Made by a program: the position numbers and the translations under genes | Shown: positions 62,439 to 64,000 of the stretch, one piece after another | How the letters are laid out: each line of letters begins with the position of its first letter | How positions within the stretch are numbered: the first letter of the stretch is position 1 | Source of the DNA: Paenibacillus sp. PastM-3 | Lineage (GTDB): Bacteria > Bacillota > Bacilli > Paenibacillales > Paenibacillaceae | Reading direction: 5' to 3' | Length of the DNA: 64,000 nt | NCBI RefSeq assembly: GCF_029893965.1 | Contig: NZ_JARXXP010000011.1 | Coordinates: 121,205-185,204 of the forward strand | Notes under the pieces: generated by a model | Told to the model about the DNA's origin: nothing | Seen by the model: only the letters and a program-made list of their open reading frames with translations | The model's database searches: none

Positions 62439-63809
62439 ATGAACCAAACGCATTCACTCAGACAAAAGACCGGGCAATTCTTACATATTCTTTTTCCCAT
62501 TCTGATTACCCAAATCGCTTTATCGGCCATTACCTTCTTCGACACCAATATGTCCGGCAAATACGGCACGGATGATCTTGCCGGTGTAGCAATCGGCACA
62601 AGCCTGTGGATTCCTATCCAGACCGGCCTCAGCGGGATTCTGATGGGCATTACCCCTATCGTATCCCACCTGATCGGCAGCCGGAAAAATAAAGATGTAG
62701 CTTATCAGGTAACCCAGGGCATCTGGCTTTCGTTGCTTATTTCACTCCTCGTGCTGGCTGCAGGCAGCCTTGTTCTGTCCCCGGTTCTGAACTTTATGAA
62801 TCTGGAGCCGCAGGTCAGGGATATTGCCTTCCGTTTCCTCTGCGCCATCTCTGTCGGCATTATCCCCCTGTTCGGGTATACCGTACTGCGCAGCACCATT
62901 GATGCCCTGGGACAGACCCGCGTATCGATGCTGATTACGCTGATTGCACTTCCGGTCAATGTCGGCCTGAACTATCTGCTGATCTTCGGAAAGTTTGGCT
63001 TCCCTGAGATGGGCGGTGTAGGGGCGGGTGTTGCCTCGGCAATTACCTATTGGGTTATCTTTGCAGTCGCCCTGCATTTCATTTACCGGTTTGAGCCGTT
63101 CAAGGGCCTGCAGCTGTTCCGCAAGTTCTACGGACTTTCTCTAAAGAGCTTCAAGGAGCTGCTCAAGATCGGCGTGCCGATCGGGTTCTCCATCTTTTTT
63201 GAGACAGCTGTGTTCTCTGCCGTCACACTGCTGATGAGCCGCTTCGACACTGTTACGATAGCTGCTCATCAGGCAGCCATCAATTTTGCCTCTACTCTGT
63301 ACATGATCCCGCTGAGCATCTGCATGAGCCTGACCATTCTCGTCGGCTTTGAGAGCGGATCCGGCCGGCTGAAGGATGCCCGCCAATACAGCATTATGGG
63401 CATTGGCTCCGCTGCTGTACTGTCGCTGCTAACAGCACTTGTCCTGTTATTCGCCGGCAATCACGTAGCCGGTCTCTATTCGGACGAATCCGAGGTGATT
63501 GCCCTGATCCAGCATTTCCTGATCTACGCAATCTTCTTCCAGATTTCCGATGCAATAGCCACACCGACCCAAGGCGTGCTGAGAGGGTACAAGGATGTAA
63601 ATCCGGCTTTCATCATCTGCTTTATTGCTTATTGGGTGATCGGTCTTCCGACCGGCTATCTGCTGGCCACCTATACAGACATGGGGGCATACGGCTACTG
63701 GATCGGGCTGATAACCGGTCTCGCCATCGGTGCCATTCTGCTGCTGGGCCGCCTCGTTAAGGTCCAGCGTAATTTTTCCGCCCGGACCGTTGAGCAAAAT
63801 AACGGCTGA
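62439..63809 (+). CDS. MATE family efflux transporter
   Basis: The 456-residue protein has twelve membrane helices in two halves, with the MATE features FDTNMSGKYGTDDLAGVAIG and NVGLNYLLIFGKFGFPEMGGVGAG. MATE proteins export drugs or organic cations in exchange for Na+ or H+. I chose the ATG at 62439, which has GAGG nine bases upstream; the frame from 62343 crosses a terminator. A bidirectional-looking terminator with T6 follows. Substrate unknown. Confidence 0.9.
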   Translation: MNQTHSLRQKTGQFLHILFPILITQIALSAITFFDTNMSGKYGTDDLAGVAIGTSLWIPIQTGLSGILMGITPIVSHLIGSRKNKDVAYQVTQGIWLSLLISLLVLAAGSLVLSPVLNFMNLEPQVRDIAFRFLCAISVGIIPLFGYTVLRSTIDALGQTRVSMLITLIALPVNVGLNYLLIFGKFGFPEMGGVGAGVASAITYWVIFAVALHFIYRFEPFKGLQLFRKFYGLSLKSFKELLKIGVPIGFSIFFETAVFSAVTLLMSRFDTVTIAAHQAAINFASTLYMIPLSICMSLTILVGFESGSGRLKDARQYSIMGIGSAAVLSLLTALVLLFAGNHVAGLYSDESEVIALIQHFLIYAIFFQISDAIATPTQGVLRGYKDVNPAFIICFIAYWVIGLPTGYLLATYTDMGAYGYWIGLITGLAIGAILLLGRLVKVQRNFSARTVEQNNG

Positions 63810-63825
63810 CCGCACTCTCGCAGAG

Positions 63826-63865
63826 CGGCCCTGTCCTCCTCCTGACTCCGGGAAGGACAGGGCCG
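63826..63865 (+). terminator. Terminator of the MATE gene
   Basis: CGGCCCTGTCCT and AGGACAGGGCCG pair over 12 bases, followed by T6. Confidence 0.8.
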
Positions 63866-63894
63866 TTTTTTCATCCTCTGCATTATGTTTCCGA

Positions 63895-64000
63895 AATGTA
63901 AAAGAGGCTGTCCCATAAGTAGATATTCTACTGGTAGTGACAGGCTCATTCTCTTCTCAAAAGTCTAAAATTTAAACAGAGCAGCGATTCTCCTGTTATT
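63895..64000. other. Right edge, possible insertion-sequence end
   Basis: AAAAGAGGCTGTCCCATAAG (63900-63919) resembles the outer ends of IS1182- and IS4-like elements (GAGGCTGTCCCA). Only about 100 bases follow before the edge, with no coding evidence, so a real element cannot be shown. Confidence 0.25.

Noticed and set aside
63895..64000. Insertion sequence at the right edge
   Set aside because: Only an end-like motif is visible and the window stops; no transposase coding can be shown, so it is listed only as a weak feature.

Overview
The window is a chromosomal segment of a Gram-positive, spore-forming Firmicute, most likely Paenibacillus or a close relative. The evidence is a moderate-to-high GC content with AGGAGG-type ribosome binding sites, frequent TTG and GTG starts, and genes typical of Bacillales: YqhG/YqhH, YqzE, a CwlD-type amidase, YhaN/YhaO, YkvI, YugP, YesL, YitT and a YjcZ-type small protein. 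GlnR- and NrdR-like operators, a Firmicute-type 6S RNA and many rho-independent terminators fit the same group. The sequence reads as ordinary core chromosome with a few accessory scars. No prophage, CRISPR array or complete insertion sequence was seen.

Layout. 0-4 kb: a truncated flippase gene, a NodB-fold deacetylase, an alpha/beta hydrolase with a C-terminal extension, then an AT-rich patch with an orphan secreted protein and a decayed TIR-domain fragment. 4-8.3 kb: a B12-dependent ribonucleotide reductase interrupted by a 376-residue LAGLIDADG intein placed exactly before the radical cysteine, with NrdR-like boxes upstream. 8.3-14.9 kb: SNF2 helicase/YqhG pair, a secreted protein, a palindromic repeat cluster, yqzE, a CwlD-like amidase and a YibQ-type protein. 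15-24 kb: a GldA-like dehydrogenase, two divergent regulator/SDR pairs (MerR and MarR type), a BrkB-family membrane protein, an MFS/ROK pair and a tRNA-Leu(CAG). 24-33 kb: small unknown proteins, xpt, YkvI, and the glycosyltransferase-yhaO-yhaN operon. 33-41.6 kb: two RsmF-type rRNA methyltransferases, a YjcZ-type micro-gene, a 29-bp minisatellite, a HAD phosphatase, an RsuA-type pseudouridine synthase, and a pyrD-alarmone synthetase-DUF309 operon. 41.7-48.4 kb: a small membrane protein, L,D-transpeptidase, ferredoxin, DNA polymerase IV, citramalate synthase behind a perfect 59-bp tandem duplication, a ResA-like thioredoxin and a JAMM peptidase. 48.4-51.7 kb: an operon amtB / GlnD-like nucleotidyltransferase / DnaQ-like exonuclease with GlnR-type sites. 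52-64 kb: MerR-YugP, a GltC-like LysR regulator with a rhomboid protease, thiol peroxidase, 6S RNA, YesL, a CshA-like RNA helicase, YitT, a DUF4015 glycoside hydrolase and a MATE transporter.

Functional themes are nucleotide supply and its control (NrdJ, PyrD, Xpt, alarmone synthetase), rRNA modification and RNA handling (RsmF x2, RsuA, CshA, 6S RNA), cell-wall remodelling (amidase, deacetylases, L,D-transpeptidase) and nitrogen control (AmtB with its downstream enzymes). The features most worth following are the intein at the radical site, the amtB-linked nucleotidyltransferase/exonuclease operon, the duplicated cimA leader, a terminator that would make the amtB transcript antisense to its neighbour, and the two repeat arrays. 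Starts were moved from the longest open frame when a Shine-Dalgarno sequence clearly pointed to an internal codon. All family names are from recognition by eye; no database search was run.
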